DNA from: Syntrophomonadaceae bacterium
Lineage (GTDB): Bacteria; Bacillota; Dethiobacteria; DTU022
DNA: 13,532 nucleotides
Assembly (NCBI GenBank): GCA_003552365.1
Contig: PUKR01000081.1
Location: 1 to 13,532, forward strand
Direction: 5' to 3'
Shown: positions 1 through 8,196 of the stretch, in pieces
How positions within the stretch are numbered: position 1 is the stretch's first letter
Layout of the letters: every line of letters starts with the position of its first letter
The notes under the pieces: generated by a model
Seen by the model: only the letters and a program-made list of their open reading frames with translations
What the model was told of the DNA's origin: nothing
Databases searched by the model: none
Made by a program: the position numbers and the translations under genes

Positions 1-2940
1 AACTCCTCCGGAGGAAGCCCTGCCGCCACCAACAGCGGCTATTTGCTGCCGCCGGCCGGTTACTCCGCTGGCAACCGGTTCCCTGCGCGGCGCGGCGGTT
101 ACCTGGATATGATAAACATTCCTGACCACGTCACCCTGGATCTGCTGGATCATATCTTCGAACATCCCGGCGCTTTGCCTTCTGTATTCCACCAGGGGAT
201 TGCTCTGCCCGTAAGCCTGGGTTTGGATATCCCGGCGCAGGTCATGCATTACATCGATAAAATACATCCAGTGCCGGTCTACTGTCCGCAGAAGCACCAC
301 CCGTTCCACTTCCCGCATAATTTCCGGGGTGAGATCGTTTTCCCTTTCTTCATAAAAAGAATGTGCTTCTTCACGTAATATTTCCCTGACCTCTTCCGGT
401 TCTTTATCTACCAGCTGTTCCAGGACAATATTCCCTTTGCGGGCAAAAGTATTTTCCGCCCGCTCCAGCAAAGCCCTGGCATCTTCATCATCAAGGAAAC
501 CTTTTTCCATGGTATACTCCTGGATTAGCCGGTCAATAATTTCTTCGACCATCTCCATAACCGGTTCCCGCATATTTTCGCCTTCCAGGACCCGACGGCG
601 CTGCTCATAAATTACCTTGCGCTGCTCATTAAGAACATCATCATAATTAAGCAGGTTGCGTCTAATCTGGAAGTTGCGGTTTTCCACTTTTTTCTGGGCA
701 TTTTCAATGCCCCTGGTAACCAGGGAATGATCGATGGGCACATCTTCCTCGATCCCGAACCGTTCCATCATATTAGCAATACTTTCGCCGCCAAAAAGGC
801 GCATCAGGTCATCTTCAAGGGAAACAAAAAATTGTGATGAGCCGGGGTCGCCCTGGCGCCCGGAACGGCCGCGCAGCTGGTTGTCAATCCTCCGGCTTTC
901 GTGCCTTTCAGTACCCAAAACGTGCAGACCGCCCGCGGCGATAACTTCCTCGCGCTGTTTTTTAGTTTCTTCAACTGCTTTGTCCATTAATTCAGCCTGG
1001 CGCTTATCCCAGCTTTCCTTTTGGGCATGATCAAGTTCATGATAATCAGCCCCGAATTCATTGATCAACTGTTCTTTGACCAGGTATTCAGGGTTACCGC
1101 CCAATATTATGTCAGTTCCCCTGCCGGCCATGTTGGTTGAGATGGTTACCGCCGCTTTACGCCCGGCCTGGGCGATGATATATGCTTCCCGGTTATGATT
1201 AACCGCGTTAAGCACTTCATGGGGGATTCCTTCCTGCTTGAGGATTTTGCTCAGCATCTCCGATTTTTCCACCGAGATAGTCCCGACCAGGACCGGCTGC
1301 CCCCGCTGATAACATTCCTTAATTGATTCAACTACCGCATTAAACTTGGCCTGATCGGTCTTATAGATTAAATCGGGCCATTCTTCTCTGCGTAATGGTT
1401 TATTGGTCGGGATTGCGACCACATCCATCCCGTAAATATTACGGAATTCCTCTTCTTCGGTAGCGGCAGTCCCGGTCATTCCGGACAACTTATCGTACAT
1501 GCGGAAGTAGTTCTGGAAGGTAATCGATGCCACGGTTCTTGAAGCGGCCTGGACCTCGACCCCTTCCTTGGCCTCAATCGCCTGGTGAAGGCCGTCAGAG
1601 TAACGGCGGCCGGGCATCAAGCGGCCGGTAAACTGGTCCACGATTACCACCTTGCCGTCCTGAACCACGTAATCAACATCTCTTTCAAACAAAGAGTAAG
1701 CTTTGATCAATTGATCAAAATAATGCCGGTGCTGTCCCGAAGATTCGGCGTCCTCGAGTTCCGTTTCCGCTTCTTCGGCAGAAATATCTTCGCCTTCCAT
1801 TTCCGCAGCCTCTTCACCGCTTAAATCCTCTTCCTCTTCTTCGGGTTCGTCCTTGCCAAGTTTCAATATATCGGTCAGCTCCGGGTTAATTCTTTCGAGT
1901 TCCCGGTAGCCTTTATTTTTAATGTCCGCCAACCCGGTTGCTTCATCGATAACATAATATAGCTCTTCATCAAGCTGCTCCAGCTTATTGCCGCTGGTCA
2001 ACTTGGCAGTCATCAAACCATGCCTGGTCCTTTCGACCAGTTTTTCTACACCCGGCTCTTTCAGCATTTTCATTAATTTTTTATTCTTGGGAGATCCCCT
2101 TTTGGCCAATAAAAGTTTTTCCCCGGCCTCTTCTTCATTTCCGGCATCCAGATCTCTGCGGGCTTCGTTTAAAAGATCGCTGACCAGCTTGCCCTGGCGA
2201 CGGATCAGGTGTTCCACCTCATTCTTCCAGCGTCCGTAATCTTCGGTGGTTTCCACCCGGCTGCTGATAATCAAAGGCGTTCTCGCTTCATCGATGAGAA
2301 TGCTGTCCACCTCGTCGATGATGGCATAGTGATGCTCTCGCTGCACCATCTGATCTTTATAAAGGACCATGTTGTCGCGGAGATAGTCGAATCCCAGTTC
2401 ATTGTTGGTAGCGTAAACGACGTCTGCCCGGTATTCTTCCCGGCGCTGATCGGATTCCAATCCCTGGATGACCAACCCCACGGAAAGGCCAAGCATCTCA
2501 TAAGCCGGCCCCATCCAGTGCCGGTCACGCCAGGCCAGGTAGTCGTTAACGGTTACGATATGGACCCCCTTGCCGGATAGAGCATTTAAATAAGCCGGTA
2601 AGACAGCCACCAGGGTTTTCCCTTCGCCGGTTTTCATTTCCGCTATCCGTCCCTGGTAAAGCACTACGGCACCCAGCAGCTGGACATCAAAAGGCCGCAT
2701 GCCGGTGGTGCGCCTGGCCGCTTCGCGCGCCAGGGCAAAAGCTTCGGGCAGGATATCATTTTCAGATTCTCCCTGCTGCAGGCGCTCTTTCAAAACAGCT
2801 GTCTGTTCCGGAAATTGTCCATCAGATAAGGAAGAGGCCCAGGATTCTAGTTCATTTATCCTGCCTACATATTGGTTTTCCAGGCGACGTACCTCTTTTT
2901 CATTTGGGTCGCCAAATATTTTTTTAAAAAAAGCAGTCAT
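1..2940 (-). CDS. secA: Preprotein translocase ATPase SecA (3' end beyond left edge)
   Basis: SecA is the cytosolic motor that uses ATP to push unfolded preproteins through SecYEG. The window holds 980 codons from an ATG at 2940 with no stop. AAGGAG lies about 7 bases before the start. Visible motifs: MRPFDVQ (from residue 81) leading to Walker A TGEGKT (104-109), the Walker B region DEVD (209-212) followed by SILIDEART, the MAGRGTDI and LRGRSGRQGDPG helicase motifs, and the wing/scaffold region. The end in view (a Gly/Ser/Ala-rich linker) suggests that a C-terminal tail, perhaps zinc-binding, lies outside. Odd: between TPLIIS (about residue 222) and FERDVDYVV (from 418) there is a segment roughly 110 residues longer than in the 841-residue Bacillus subtilis SecA. 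It includes a PKNKKLMKMLKEPG-type stretch and a very acidic run. The hpf–secA order matches many Firmicutes, where prfB usually follows. Confidence 0.97.
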   Translation of the reverse strand, partial: MTAFFKKIFGDPNEKEVRRLENQYVGRINELESWASSLSDGQFPEQTAVLKERLQQGESENDILPEAFALAREAARRTTGMRPFDVQLLGAVVLYQGRIAEMKTGEGKTLVAVLPAYLNALSGKGVHIVTVNDYLAWRDRHWMGPAYEMLGLSVGLVIQGLESDQRREEYRADVVYATNNELGFDYLRDNMVLYKDQMVQREHHYAIIDEVDSILIDEARTPLIISSRVETTEDYGRWKNEVEHLIRRQGKLVSDLLNEARRDLDAGNEEEAGEKLLLAKRGSPKNKKLMKMLKEPGVEKLVERTRHGLMTAKLTSGNKLEQLDEELYYVIDEATGLADIKNKGYRELERINPELTDILKLGKDEPEEEEEDLSGEEAAEMEGEDISAEEAETELEDAESSGQHRHYFDQLIKAYSLFERDVDYVVQDGKVVIVDQFTGRLMPGRRYSDGLHQAIEAKEGVEVQAASRTVASITFQNYFRMYDKLSGMTGTAATEEEEFRNIYGMDVVAIPTNKPLRREEWPDLIYKTDQAKFNAVVESIKECYQRGQPVLVGTISVEKSEMLSKILKQEGIPHEVLNAVNHNREAYIIAQAGRKAAVTISTNMAGRGTDIILGGNPEYLVKEQLINEFGADYHELDHAQKESWDKRQAELMDKAVEETKKQREEVIAAGGLHVLGTERHESRRIDNQLRGRSGRQGDPGSSQFFVSLEDDLMRLFGGESIANMMERFGIEEDVPIDHSLVTRGIENAQKKVENRNFQIRRNLLNYDDVLNEQRKVIYEQRRRVLEGENMREPVMEMVEEIIDRLIQEYTMEKGFLDDEDARALLERAENTFARKGNIVLEQLVDKEPEEVREILREEAHSFYEERENDLTPEIMREVERVVLLRTVDRHWMYFIDVMHDLRRDIQTQAYGQSNPLVEYRRQSAGMFEDMIQQIQGDVVRNVYHIQVTAAPRREPVASGVTGRRQQIAAVGGGRASSGGV

Positions 2941-3037
2941 CTTAAAACTCCTTTTGGTTTATTTCTTTTTCAGTATTTACCCGGGTTATTCGATCCCCCT
3001 GCAGGCAATTATTTCTGCATTTTTTTCGGGCTTTTAA

Positions 3038-3067
3038 ATTTTATCACAGTTTTAACCGTGCAAACAA
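3038..3067 (-). promoter_or_regulatory. Probable sigma-A promoter for secA
   Basis: On the minus strand, TAAAAT (3043-3038) is preceded by TG plus one base, giving an extended -10. TTGTTT (3067-3062) sits 18 bases upstream as a modest -35. It lies in the 139-base gap between the nucleotidyltransferase-like gene and secA, about 100 bases before the secA start, so secA can probably be transcribed apart from its upstream neighbour. The call rests on sequence match only. Confidence 0.5.
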
Positions 3068-3079
3068 GTTTTGGGGCAA

Positions 3080-4192
3080 TCAAGTTTTCGGAGCAAGTTC
3101 TGAAGTAAGCGCCCACAGGCTCCCGGAAACCAGGGAATGGCCGCCCAGGACTACCGGGATCGGGCACTGCTCAGCCAGCCTGGTAAGCTCTTTTAACCAG
3201 GGGTTTTCTACTTCCTGCCATTTACCCAGGTCAGATAAGAACCTTTCCCGATCAGAGAAGTTAAAGCTATAATGATACATTAACACCCTGGTATCAATAA
3301 AGGCGCAGCGGGCTACCCTGGACAGATACTCAAAAAAGTTTTCCAGCCCGGCATGGTCGACCAACAATCCAAGCAGGGATATAACCTGGTTTGCTTCTAT
3401 GCGCCCCAGGGATTTCATGCCCCGCTCCTCGGAAAAAACACGCAACCGAAGCTTTAACAGGGCGTTAAGGCGCTCTATTACGGGGGCTCCCACCCGACCG
3501 ATTAATGCAACGTCTTCATATTCAGCCGACAAAACGGTTTTAGCCGAATTCAGCTTACGGTAATCCAGTTGTAAGCCTTCCAGTGTCTTGCGGGTCCGGG
3601 GGCCGGCAAAAGGCCCCGCCCCCAAAACTAAAAGATCGGTAGGGGTATCTATATCAAAGAGTAAACCGAGGGTATGGGGCATTAATTCCATTTGCAAACC
3701 GAGCTGATCCCGCAGGGTCATGGCCAGACTGTTGTCTGCAGCAGGGAGTTCCGCTTGATCTAGATTACCCGGAACTGTGAAGGCAAGGACATCCACGGAC
3801 TGGGTATTGTTTGTATAAACAAAGTTATCCTTCCCGGCAAGCTTACGGCAGACCATATTTAATTCATCCACAGTAATTAATGGCGAACCGGCCCCGTTAA
3901 GGCAAAAAACTCTTTTTAAATTGTTTTGCCTGATCGCTTCCTGCAGTTCCCGCCCAAAATGAAAATCGTGCGGCGATTTATCGTTTAAAAACACCTGTGC
4001 TCCCAGATTTTCTGCAGGTTCAACAAGTTCAGGCCGATTGGTAAAAAGTAAAATACGGTCAAAAAAAGAAACATGGTGCATTTTTTCGAGGTTATCCAGT
4101 AAAGCCGCCTGACGGACTAGCACGATATCCTCTTCTACCCGACTCTGGGGCTGCGAACCTTCGAAAATTACGGCACTTACTTCGTTTTTCAT
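3080..4192 (-). CDS. MobA/CofC-like nucleotidyltransferase-fold protein of unknown function
   Basis: A 370-residue protein; the ATG at 4192 has AGAGGG upstream. The N-terminal ~190 residues look like a GT-A-type NTP transferase: a beta strand VSAVIFEG (5-12), LNGAGSPL (98-105, where relatives have a GG-x-APLLT-like loop), TNNTQSVD (127-134), DNSLA (153-157) and a clear FDIDTPTDLLVL (179-190) that matches the DIDTPxDL end of MobA/CofC relatives. The first loop, normally LAAGxSxRMGxxK for nucleotide binding, is replaced by FEGSQPQSRVEED, so catalysis may be lost or altered. The C-terminal half (about 225-370) has conserved-looking blocks LIGRVGAP, RVFSEERGM (251-259) and LGGHSLVSG (349-357) that I cannot assign to a named domain. 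No signal peptide or membrane segment is evident. It sits between hpf and secA, where B. subtilis has no such gene. Fold: fairly sure; substrate: unknown. Confidence 0.6.
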   Translation of the reverse strand: MKNEVSAVIFEGSQPQSRVEEDIVLVRQAALLDNLEKMHHVSFFDRILLFTNRPELVEPAENLGAQVFLNDKSPHDFHFGRELQEAIRQNNLKRVFCLNGAGSPLITVDELNMVCRKLAGKDNFVYTNNTQSVDVLAFTVPGNLDQAELPAADNSLAMTLRDQLGLQMELMPHTLGLLFDIDTPTDLLVLGAGPFAGPRTRKTLEGLQLDYRKLNSAKTVLSAEYEDVALIGRVGAPVIERLNALLKLRLRVFSEERGMKSLGRIEANQVISLLGLLVDHAGLENFFEYLSRVARCAFIDTRVLMYHYSFNFSDRERFLSDLGKWQEVENPWLKELTRLAEQCPIPVVLGGHSLVSGSLWALTSELAPKT

Positions 4193-4217
4193 CCGGTTAC
4201 CCTCTGCTTAAAATGAT

Positions 4218-4313
4218 CGGGCACAAGTTAAGCCCGTTATACTTAAGGCAGCACCCGGCATCTTTAAAAAATATGGAACAGTACACTTAACTTAGCTTTA
4301 TAGTCCCGTTCCA
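4218..4313 (-). terminator. Weak hairpins between hpf and the nucleotidyltransferase-like gene
   Basis: On the minus strand, TGGAAC (4313-4308) can pair with GTTCCA (4279-4274) across a long loop, followed by TAT and six Ts (4271-4266): a possible weak terminator after hpf. A second short hairpin, CGGGC/GCCCG (4236-4232 with 4222-4218), lies just before the next gene and is followed only by ATCATTTT. Neither has the strong stem and clean U-run of a confident intrinsic terminator. Confidence 0.3.
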
Positions 4314-4369
4314 AAATGAGTAAATCCCGGATACTGCCTCTTGATTTTCCCTCATCCCTAAACTTACTC

Positions 4370-4912
4370 TTATTCCGGTTCTATCAAACCGTAATTTCCG
4401 TCTTTCCGTTTGTAAATTACACTGATAGCCTCTGTTTCCGCGTTGGCAAAAACAAAAAAGTTATGCCCGAGCAAATCCATTTGGAGGATCGCTTCCTCCA
4501 CGTTCATCGGCTTAAGCGGGAACCGCTTAGTCCTGACCACCCTGGGGGTTTCTTCTTCCTCTTCCCTTGCTTCGGCTTCAAGGGCTGCATGTTCCTCGCT
4601 CATTTGCCGCAGCCCTTTTTGGCGCATCGATTTATTCATCCTGGTTTTATATTTCTTCACCTGTCGTTCCAGCTTATCCACAACCTGGTCAATCGAAGCG
4701 TACATATCCCCGGTAGTTTCTTCGCCGCGCAGAATAAGCCCGTTCAGGTTAACTGTAACTTCAACAATATGCTCATCTCTTATGATGCTCATCACGACTT
4801 GCACGTCCGTATTTTCATCAAAATGCTTATCCAGTTTGCCAATTTTTTTATGCGCATACTCAACCAGCGAAGGGGTGGCATCAATATTCTTGCCCCGGAC
4901 ATTTATTTTCAT
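4370..4912 (-). CDS. hpf: Long-form ribosome hibernation promoting factor
   Basis: A 180-residue long-form HPF, which binds the 30S decoding region and dimerises ribosomes into inactive 100S particles in slow growth or starvation. The N-terminal domain (about 1-100, starting MKINVRGKNIDATPSL) has the usual beta-alpha pattern with GDMYASIDQVVDKLERQVKKYK. An acidic/basic linker (about 100-125, with EAREEEEETP) follows, then the C-terminal dimerisation domain (about 125-180) with RTKRFPLKPMNVEEAI, QMDLLGHNFFVF and YKRKDGNYGLIEPE. The length is typical of Firmicute long HPF. The ATG at 4912 has GGGAGG 7-8 bases upstream. Position before secA is as in Bacillus (yvyD–secA), although here one extra gene separates them. 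A sigma-H-like promoter lies upstream. Confidence 0.96.
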   Translation of the reverse strand: MKINVRGKNIDATPSLVEYAHKKIGKLDKHFDENTDVQVVMSIIRDEHIVEVTVNLNGLILRGEETTGDMYASIDQVVDKLERQVKKYKTRMNKSMRQKGLRQMSEEHAALEAEAREEEEETPRVVRTKRFPLKPMNVEEAILQMDLLGHNFFVFANAETEAISVIYKRKDGNYGLIEPE

Positions 4913-4968
4913 TTTAACAACCTCCCAATTTATTTTCTAGGCTACAGAAGATTATTTTACTACAGGTA

Positions 4969-4997
4969 CTATTCCCCAGTCCAGTAAAAAATCCTGC
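4969..4997 (-). promoter_or_regulatory. Candidate sigma-H-type promoter of hpf
   Basis: The minus strand reads GCAGGATTT (4997-4989), 11 bases, then GGGGAATAG (4977-4969). This fits the B. subtilis sigma-H pattern RnAGGAwWW–N11-12–RnnGAATww at all but the last position. The start codon is about 55 bases downstream, giving a sensible leader. B. subtilis yvyD (hpf) is known to be transcribed by sigma-H and sigma-B, so the match is biologically sensible. An overlapping, weaker sigma-A candidate is TGGACT–18 bases–TAAAAT (about 4980-4952). Inferred from sequence only. Confidence 0.5.
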
Positions 4998-5043
4998 CTT
5001 ATAATAATCGTGAATAGATTAACTATGAATCTGCTTTAAGCTG

Positions 5044-5079
5044 AAAAATCCTTGCCCGAAAGGAGAAGCGGAACCCGCT
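5044..5079 (-). terminator. Probable intrinsic terminator after comFC
   Basis: Just after the comFC stop, the minus strand carries AGCGG-GTT-CCGCT (5079-5067) and then TCCTT-TCGGGC-AAGGA (5064-5049) followed directly by TTTTT (5048-5044). The second stem is only 5 base pairs, so termination may be partial. It separates the metK–recD2–comFC side from hpf, which has its own promoter-like sequence. Confidence 0.5.
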
Positions 5080-5089
5080 GCAAAGCCTT

Positions 5090-5887
5090 TTACCACCGGT
5101 CCAACCCTTCGTAAAAACCGGTTTTCTTAAGAGTAAGCGTCCCCGGGTTATACGAGATAACCGCCCCGTATACTTCGGCGCCCTCTTTATGCAAAACCGC
5201 CGCTGCTTCTTTCATGGTTGAGCCGGTAGAGTAGACATCATCAACCAGCAGGATTATCATCCCCGGCTGGATCGCACCGGTGCTTTTGAAAACTTCCCGG
5301 ACGTTTTCACGTCTATCCAGCCGGGAAATTGCAGTTTGGCTGGCGGTTTCTTTATGTTTGATTAGGAGGTATTGACAGGGAATATTTAATTTTTTTGCCG
5401 CATGGACGGCAAGCAGGGCGCTCTGGTTGTAGCCGCGCTCTTTTTCTTTAAGGCGGTGAAGCGGAATTGGAACCACCAGATCAGGATGGCAGTAGCCCCC
5501 TCCGGTAATTTCGCCGGCCAGCCAGAACCCGAGAATGCGGGCTGCAGAGCGGCGGTTCCTGTATTTTAAGTCATGGATTACCTCCCGCCATCTATGGTCA
5601 TAAAGAGAGATTGTAAAAAGAGCCCGGAGGGGCATTTCATCAGGGTTGTCCTCCAGGCAGGCACACGGAGGGTGGTCACGGAAAAACCCGCCGCAGTGGG
5701 GACAAATTTTTCCGCCTGGCTTGTAATATGCGGCACAGGAAAAACATAAAAACTCCCGGATGGCCTCTTCCTTCCGTTCAATAAAACCTTTGCAGAAAAG
5801 ACACCTTTCCGGGTAAAAAAGCCCGAGCAGGTTTTCCACCCATCCCTTAAGCGGCTGTCCCGGAGGAGTTTCCCGGCCCCGGAACAT
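5090..5887 (-). CDS. comFC: ComFC-type phosphoribosyltransferase-fold protein (late competence/DNA uptake family)
   Basis: A 265-residue member of the ComFC/GntX family, soluble proteins that help single-stranded DNA handling during natural transformation in several bacteria. The N-terminus carries a cysteine-rich zinc-ribbon-like part: C29-x2-C32, C48-x2-C51, C62-x2-C65, plus C75 and C77. The C-terminal part is a PRTase fold: VVPIPLHRLKEKERGYNQSALLA (written here only as landmark, split around RLKEKERGYNQ) and the PRPP-binding-type loop LLVDDVYSTGST (213-224). The start ATG overlaps the recD2 stop in TAATG, with GGGAG upstream inside recD2, implying translational coupling. The usual helicase partner comFA is not next to it, so a role in transformation is uncertain; in the clade this family is also kept without full competence sets. 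Confidence 0.9.
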   Translation of the reverse strand: MFRGRETPPGQPLKGWVENLLGLFYPERCLFCKGFIERKEEAIREFLCFSCAAYYKPGGKICPHCGGFFRDHPPCACLEDNPDEMPLRALFTISLYDHRWREVIHDLKYRNRRSAARILGFWLAGEITGGGYCHPDLVVPIPLHRLKEKERGYNQSALLAVHAAKKLNIPCQYLLIKHKETASQTAISRLDRRENVREVFKSTGAIQPGMIILLVDDVYSTGSTMKEAAAVLHKEGAEVYGAVISYNPGTLTLKKTGFYEGLDRW

Positions 5888-8085
5888 TATTTGCCAACTC
5901 CCGCTTTTAAACGGCCGTCCAAATATGTATAGCGCTCTTCCGCTCTTTTATTGCGCACCGCTATAGCCAGGGCTTTTTTTGTGCCAACCAGCACCGCCAG
6001 TTTACGGGCCCTGGTTATCCCGGTGTATAAAAGGTTGCGCTGCAGCAGGATATAGTGCTGGGTTAAAACCGGCATGATGATGACCGGATATTCGCTGCCC
6101 TGGCTTTTATGGACCGAAACGGCATATGATAAGACCAGTTCATCAAGCTCAGTAAAATCATATACCACCGGACGGGGTTGGAGTACATCCTGGAAAGTTA
6201 CCACCAGTTCCGCTTCTTCCTTATCGATAGCCGTAATCAGCCCAATATCTCCGTTATAAACTTCCTTTTGATAATTATTGCGAATCTGCATAACCTTGTC
6301 CCCCAGGCGAAAAGCGACACCTTTGCTGTAAGCTTCGATTTTATCGCGGGCGGAGGGATTAAGGGCCTGCTGGAGCAGTGTGTTCAAACGCTCCACCCCT
6401 GCGGCTGTTTTCCGCATCGGAGTCAGCACCTGCAGATCCATCAGGGGATCAAAGGGACCGTAGTTAGGGAGGCGTTCCCGGCAAAGCTGGACAATGAGTT
6501 CGGCCGCCTGTTCGGGATCTTCTTCATTCATGAAAAAGAAATCTTTGTTTTTAACATTTAAATATGGCATCTCGCCTTGATTTACCCGGTGAGCATTGAC
6601 TACGATCAGGCTTTCCCGGGCCTGGCGGAAAATATAGCCGAGGCGGAAACAGCGGACTGCTCCAGAACCAATCAAATCCCGCAAAACATTCCCCGCCCCC
6701 ACGGCAGGAAGCTGATCAACATCCCCGACCATGATCAGGCGGCACCCGGGTGGCAGGGCTTTCACTAAATTATACATTAGCAGCAAGTCCACCATCGATG
6801 CTTCGTCGATAATCACCACCCGGGCATCGACAGGGTTATCCTCGTTGCGCTGAAAACTAAAACCTTCTCCTTCGCTATAGCTGTATTCCAAAAGCCGGTG
6901 GATTGTAAAGGCTTCCTGGCCGGTAGCTTCAGTCACCCTTTTAGCCGCCCTTCCGGTAGGTGCAGCTAAAAGCACCTTCTGCCTGATCAATTTGAAGGTG
7001 GAAAGCATGGCTTTAATGGTGGTGGTTTTACCGGTGCCGGGCCCACCGGTAACAATAAGCACACCGTTGTGCATCGCTTCATGCAAAACCTGCAGCTGCT
7101 CGTCAGTCAGATGGGAGTTATCATGTTTGGCCTTTGCCAGGGCCTGCTCGATTTCCAAAGGGGAATAGGGCTGGGCCTTTTCACTTAACTGCAGTAGCAA
7201 CCCGGCCGAACCTTTTTCAGCCTGGTAGAAGGGTGCATAATATACCGCTTCCTCTTTATGGTCAAGGGTTTCACAAAAAAGCTTTCTTTGTTCAACCAGT
7301 AATCGGAGCTGTTGTTCCAGGTATTCCTGCTCAAGATTATCGGTTGAAATATCAAGCAGGTCTTTAATTTTTTCAAATAACTGCTCACGCGGCAGGTAAA
7401 CATGCCCCTGTTCGGCAGCCCTGCTTAAGGTGTAAGTAATTGAAGCCTGGACCCTTTCCGGGGCATCTTTGGGCATGCCCAGCCGGCGGGCTATTTTGTC
7501 AGCGGTTTTAAAACCAATTCCAAAAACATCTTCGGCCATCCGGTACGGATTTTCTTTAATTTGCTCTATGGTTTGCGAACCGTAACGCCGGTACAGGCGC
7601 ATGGCCTGGCTCACGGAAACCCCGTAGCCCTGCAAAAAAACCAGGACATTCTGAACATCCTTGTATTGACGGTAGCTTTTTAAAATATCGGCAGCTTTCC
7701 GGGCCCCGATACCTTCTACTTCCTGCAGCCGGCCGGGCTGATCTTCCATGATATCCAGGGCCTCAAGCCCGAAATAATCGACGATTCTTTCAGCGGTAAC
7801 CGGGCCGATCCCCTTGATCAAACCCGAAGCAAGGTATTTTTTTAAACCCTTTTCGGTAGCGGGAAGCAAGCGCTCCCATTGATCTACGGAAAACTGTTTA
7901 CCATAGCGGGGATGGGTCTGCCAATCACCGTTGATCAGCAGGTTTTCCCCTTCCTGCATGGGGGGAAAGTGACCGACAATAGTGATTACCTTGCCTTCAC
8001 GACATCGCAGGCTGCCCACCAGGTAAGCGCTGTCTTCACTGTAAAACCTGATTTTTTCCAGGGGTCCTTCAATCCGTTCCAGCAA
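5887..8085 (-). CDS. recD2: RecD2-type 5'-3' DNA helicase, TTG start
   Basis: RecD2 is a superfamily 1B helicase that works without RecBC and helps DNA repair and replication fork stability. From the TTG at 8085 it has 732 residues beginning MLERIEGPLEKIRFYSED, the normal RecD2 opening. Features in this numbering: N-terminal OB-like part, helix-hairpin-helix repeats KGIGPVTAERIV (91-102) and VEGIGARKAADIL (123-135), Walker A GGPGTGKTT (347-355), Walker B DEAS (427-430), GDVDQLP (454-460), HKSQGSE (659-665) and LLYTGITRAR (685-694). The TTG start has GGAGG (8095-8091) 5 bases upstream; CTG at 8082 (8-base spacing) is a second candidate. The frame stays open to another TTG at 8205, but that has no ribosome binding site and would add 40 residues unlike the family. 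comFC follows with a one-base overlap. Confidence 0.93.
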   Translation of the reverse strand: MLERIEGPLEKIRFYSEDSAYLVGSLRCREGKVITIVGHFPPMQEGENLLINGDWQTHPRYGKQFSVDQWERLLPATEKGLKKYLASGLIKGIGPVTAERIVDYFGLEALDIMEDQPGRLQEVEGIGARKAADILKSYRQYKDVQNVLVFLQGYGVSVSQAMRLYRRYGSQTIEQIKENPYRMAEDVFGIGFKTADKIARRLGMPKDAPERVQASITYTLSRAAEQGHVYLPREQLFEKIKDLLDISTDNLEQEYLEQQLRLLVEQRKLFCETLDHKEEAVYYAPFYQAEKGSAGLLLQLSEKAQPYSPLEIEQALAKAKHDNSHLTDEQLQVLHEAMHNGVLIVTGGPGTGKTTTIKAMLSTFKLIRQKVLLAAPTGRAAKRVTEATGQEAFTIHRLLEYSYSEGEGFSFQRNEDNPVDARVVIIDEASMVDLLLMYNLVKALPPGCRLIMVGDVDQLPAVGAGNVLRDLIGSGAVRCFRLGYIFRQARESLIVVNAHRVNQGEMPYLNVKNKDFFFMNEEDPEQAAELIVQLCRERLPNYGPFDPLMDLQVLTPMRKTAAGVERLNTLLQQALNPSARDKIEAYSKGVAFRLGDKVMQIRNNYQKEVYNGDIGLITAIDKEEAELVVTFQDVLQPRPVVYDFTELDELVLSYAVSVHKSQGSEYPVIIMPVLTQHYILLQRNLLYTGITRARKLAVLVGTKKALAIAVRNKRAEERYTYLDGRLKAGVGK

Positions 8086-8090
8086 ACAAA

Positions 8091-8095
8091 CCTCC
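8091..8095 (-). promoter_or_regulatory. Ribosome binding site that decides the recD2 start
   Basis: GGAGG on the minus strand, 5 bases before TTG (8085-8083) and 8 before CTG (8082-8080). It is the only strong site near the point where RecD2 homology begins, and it argues against initiation at 8205. Confidence 0.75.
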
Positions 8096-8162
8096 AATAA
8101 AATTTTTGAGCCGAGCGTTTCTTTTAAGAATGATAAAGCTTCAACCCGGCCATTATTACAAG

Positions 8163-8196
8163 CCGGCAAAAAACCGGGTTGCCGGGACTGTTTTTT
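8163..8196 (-). repeat. Hairpin in the recD2 leader
   Basis: On the minus strand, CCGGCAA (8185-8179) pairs perfectly with TTGCCGG (8169-8163) across a 9-base loop. The same stretch allows a rival fold, CCGG-CAAC-CCGG ending at a run of six Ts (8173-8168), with AAAAAA (8196-8191) upstream. The two folds exclude each other, as in an attenuator, but the stems are short. The element lies in what would be the N-terminal extension if recD2 began at 8205, and so fits better with an untranslated leader. Confidence 0.4.

Noticed and set aside
1585..2580. Several plus-strand and minus-strand short open frames over secA
   Set aside because: They overlap the intact secA frame and show the Ser/Arg/Pro-rich or low-complexity composition typical of shadow frames.
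4316..4987. Open frame of 223 codons on the plus strand, opposite hpf
   Set aside because: It lies antisense to a well-supported hpf, has no recognisable domain, and its start has no fitting ribosome binding site; it is a by-product of the opposite gene's codon pattern.
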